The notes under the pieces were generated by a model. The model was not told where the DNA came from. It saw only the letters and a list, made by a program, of their open reading frames with translations, and ran no database searches. A DNA stretch of 64,000 bases. Origin: Scatophagus argus. Its lineage: Eukaryota > Chordata > Actinopteri > Scatophagidae. Where the stretch lies: positions 10,525,872 through 10,589,871 of the forward strand of contig NC_058499.1 in NCBI RefSeq assembly GCF_020382885.2, written 5' to 3'. The translations under genes were made by a program, and so were the position numbers. How positions within the stretch are numbered: the first letter of the stretch is position 1; every line of letters starts with the position of its first letter. This document shows positions 57,980 to 64,000 of the stretch, piece by piece.

Positions 57980-59103
57980 TCAGTCAATTCAAATGAACGA
58001 GTCAGACCTGTCATTCAAAATTTTTAGCAACAAGATGATGTATTTCGCGTAAACTAACAAAGATCTGCTGTTGCTCTAAGGACACAAGGTTGAGGAATAT
58101 CAAGCACACAGATTGAGCAGCATTTGTCATCAAATCATTTGATCATTAGGGAAAAAAAGATGGCTTTTCAGGCAGGGCTGCAGTGTAGCCTTACGAACTT
58201 CTATACATTGCAAATTTCACTTGGTAAGTGGCTGTGTGCACTAAATTTACAACTGTTGATTGGACAACTTTCAAACTCTAGTACTCAGTATAAACATTTA
58301 CCTAAAATGCAAATCCAGTCATTAGAGGACCTAGTTATAGGGGATTTGTTTTAACATGTATCGTGCATTTTTCAAAGCTCGGTGAGTCAGACTGTTCAAG
58401 TCAAGTGGCACTGGTAATGATTTGAAATCGAAAAAGCTCTGAAGTCGAGGTGTGTGTACTTCAGCTTGAACCCTGTTATTGGTCCTGAGGTCCATATTGT
58501 CTGCAGAGTGTAGGAGTCCTGGTTCTTTTTATACAGTCCACTCAATATTAAGGGGATTCCATGTGTTGTCTTAACTTGCGTAAAGTAAAGACAGAAAACA
58601 AAACAAAACCAAGTTCACTGCAGCACGGGATGAGAAAAGTACGACCGGGGAAGATGCTGGTCAGGGTAAGAAGAGGAGTTGAAGATGGATCTGATGCATC
58701 ATCTGCAACCACGGGGCTGGTGACACGAAGTCCTTCAGAAATATCCCTGGTGTGTGTTTGCACAGCTCTGAATGTAAGTGTATGGTGACTCCTTGTTGCA
58801 GTTCTTAAATTTTATGACATCAGTTACTAAAGTTGTGAAAAAGTTCAAAAGGCTTCAGAATAAGCCACAAGATGTCAGCCTGGTGAATGTTTATTGTGCT
58901 GTATTTTAAAGTCATCACTGCTGAACACTAACAAACTGAACCTCTTGAGGTTTGCCCCTGGGGATCACACGTGACACTCCTGCATCCGGACCGAAATGTG
59001 CTGTTTGGGACCTGGCGTAAACCTGCTTCCCTGAAGGTCAACTACAAGTGAGTTTTTAAGGAGCAATCGCATTGTAGAAAAAATAAAACTAGTGTTGATC
59101 ACA

Positions 59104-59176
59104 TTACAGTGATGAGCTTCCACTTCATGGTCCGTGTTTTTGAATTTCTGTGATATTTAACGAAGTTCTGAGTCTG
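59104..59176 (+). ncRNA. snord18: C/D box snoRNA U18 (copy 3), inside the rpl4 duplicate
   Basis: Box C GTGATGA at 59,109-59,115, the same guide block as copy 1 and box D CTGA at 59,168-59,171. It is identical to copy 1 between the boxes and differs once just after box D. The snoRNA is structurally intact, but expression depends on whether the duplicated region is transcribed and spliced. Confidence 0.75.
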
Positions 59177-59382
59177 AGCGTCAAATGGCTTGTCAGTTTT
59201 ATAGTTTTATAATTTCCCTTACAGGACCGTTTTAATTGTTAATGGCTTATTTATTCCAGCCTGCCCATGCACAAGATGACCAACACAGACCTGAGCAGGA
59301 TCCTGAAGAGTGAGGAGATCCAGAAAGCACTTCGTACACCTAAGTAAGCACAGCTCAGTGTTTGAAATTTGTTTGGACTTGT

Positions 59383-59451
59383 CAACTATGATGATGTTCC
59401 ACTTCAGGTCCGTGTTTCTGAACCCTGATTATTATGGAAGTCCTGAGCGAC
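59383..59451 (+). ncRNA. snord18: C/D box snoRNA U18 (copy 4), inside the rpl4 duplicate
   Basis: Box C ATGATGA at 59,388-59,394 and box D CTGA at 59,443-59,446. As far as I can read, it is identical to copy 2 from box C to box D. It lies in the copy of intron 8, whose flanking splice sites are still present. Confidence 0.75.
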
Positions 59452-60056
59452 ACAAAATAAATTTTAAAGTTGCCGTTTAGCTCAAGTCCATGTTGTTAAG
59501 ACTGGATTATATTGTCATTACAGCAAGAAGATCAACCGCAGAGTACTGAAGAAGAATCCTCTGAAGAACTTGAGGATAATGCTCAAACTGAACCCTTATG
59601 CCAAGACTGCCAGACGTCATGCCATCCTTAGACATGACCCTGCGATAAGAACCTAAACTCTGTGACCTGGAGGCAAAAATTGGAGGCTGCAGTTGTTCAA
59701 AATTTTTAATCACCAGCCTATATTTCACATAAGCTAACAAAGATTGTAATCTGCTGATGCTGTAAGGACACAAGGTTAAGAGGAATATCAAGCACAAAAG
59801 TTGAGCAGCATTTGTCATGATTAAATAATTTAATTATTAGAAAAAAAAGATGGCTTTTCAGGTAGGCCTGCAATGTAGTCTTAAAAACTGTTCAAGACCG
59901 TTAATTTCACTTGGCATGTAAGTGTATACACTGAATATACAACTATTGATTGCACAACTTTAAAACTCATTTAATACTCAGTATAAACATACATTTACCC
60001 CTAATACAAATCCAGTCATTACAGGACTTTGGGGGTTGCTGGAGACAGAACAGGTC

Positions 60057-64000
<3,944 letters not shown>

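Larger units (their letters stand above)
58395..60025 (+). pseudogene. Tandem partial duplicate of rpl4 (exons 6-9) with its downstream flank
   Basis: Intron-containing copy of rpl4 from late intron 5 through exon 9, followed by a copy of the DNA downstream of rpl4 (58,015-58,335 aligns with about 59,696-60,020). Exon 6 (about 58,615-58,752) and exon 7 (about 58,912-59,048) are degraded; exon 7 has lost about 19 bases, shifting the frame. Exon 8 (about 59,262-59,345) is identical to the parent and exon 9 (about 59,524-59,644) has a few changes. The donor after exon 9 is mutated from GT to AT (59,645), and read-through meets a stop three codons later. Exon 10 and the 3' UTR are missing through a deletion at about 59,696. 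Because introns are kept, this arose by segmental duplication, not retrotransposition. It holds two extra U18 snoRNAs. Its left limit is approximate because similarity fades there. Confidence 0.85.

Noticed and set aside
58124-58354. 76-codon frame downstream of rpl4
   Set aside because: It lies in the duplicated flank, is not preserved in the second unit and has no protein similarity.

Overview
The window is vertebrate nuclear DNA, almost certainly from a teleost fish. Genes are split by GT-AG introns, the intergenic DNA is AT-rich with fish-type hAT MITEs, a degenerate LINE and microsatellites, and the proteins are clear orthologues of human genes with fish-like differences. Five genes are recognised, all from the block that lies on human chromosome 15q22: snapc5, lctl, zwilch, rpl4 and map2k1. 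Species cannot be fixed from the sequence alone.

Layout. Bases 1 to about 41,400 hold no gene I can support. They contain dispersed repeats, simple repeats and several more complex islands that could be regulatory, including a perfect palindromic RFX X-box and five E-box/GATA-type AGCTGATAA sites in the first 21 kb. In human the gene beyond LCTL on this side is SMAD6, so this may be smad6-lctl intergenic DNA, but no smad6 exon was found. snapc5 (+, 41,862-43,123, 3 coding exons) carries a young-looking hAT MITE in intron 1. lctl (+, 44,950-49,009) has 13 coding exons plus a possible 45-nt extra exon. zwilch (-, 53,666-49,653) was traced through 18 exons giving 596 aa. rpl4 (+, 54,291-57,937) has 10 exons giving 369 aa and shares a roughly 620-bp divergent promoter region with zwilch. 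map2k1 (-, 63,478-60,057) shows exons 2-11; exon 1 lies beyond the right edge.

The most unusual part is 56-60 kb. rpl4 introns host C/D snoRNAs (two U16/SNORD16 and two U18/SNORD18 copies). A tandem partial duplication of the rpl4 3' half plus its downstream flank lies between rpl4 and map2k1. The copy is a broken protein gene: its exons 6 and 7 are degraded, its last exon is deleted and one splice donor is lost. It nevertheless keeps two intact extra U18 copies inside a segment far more similar to the parent than its surroundings, as expected from recent gene conversion.

The five genes do not form one pathway. snapc5 serves snRNA transcription, lctl is a klotho-family membrane protein, zwilch is a kinetochore checkpoint subunit, rpl4 is a ribosomal protein and snoRNA host, and map2k1 is the MEK1 kinase. 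All exon limits were read by eye from reading frame, splice consensus and remembered family sequence; no alignment was run.
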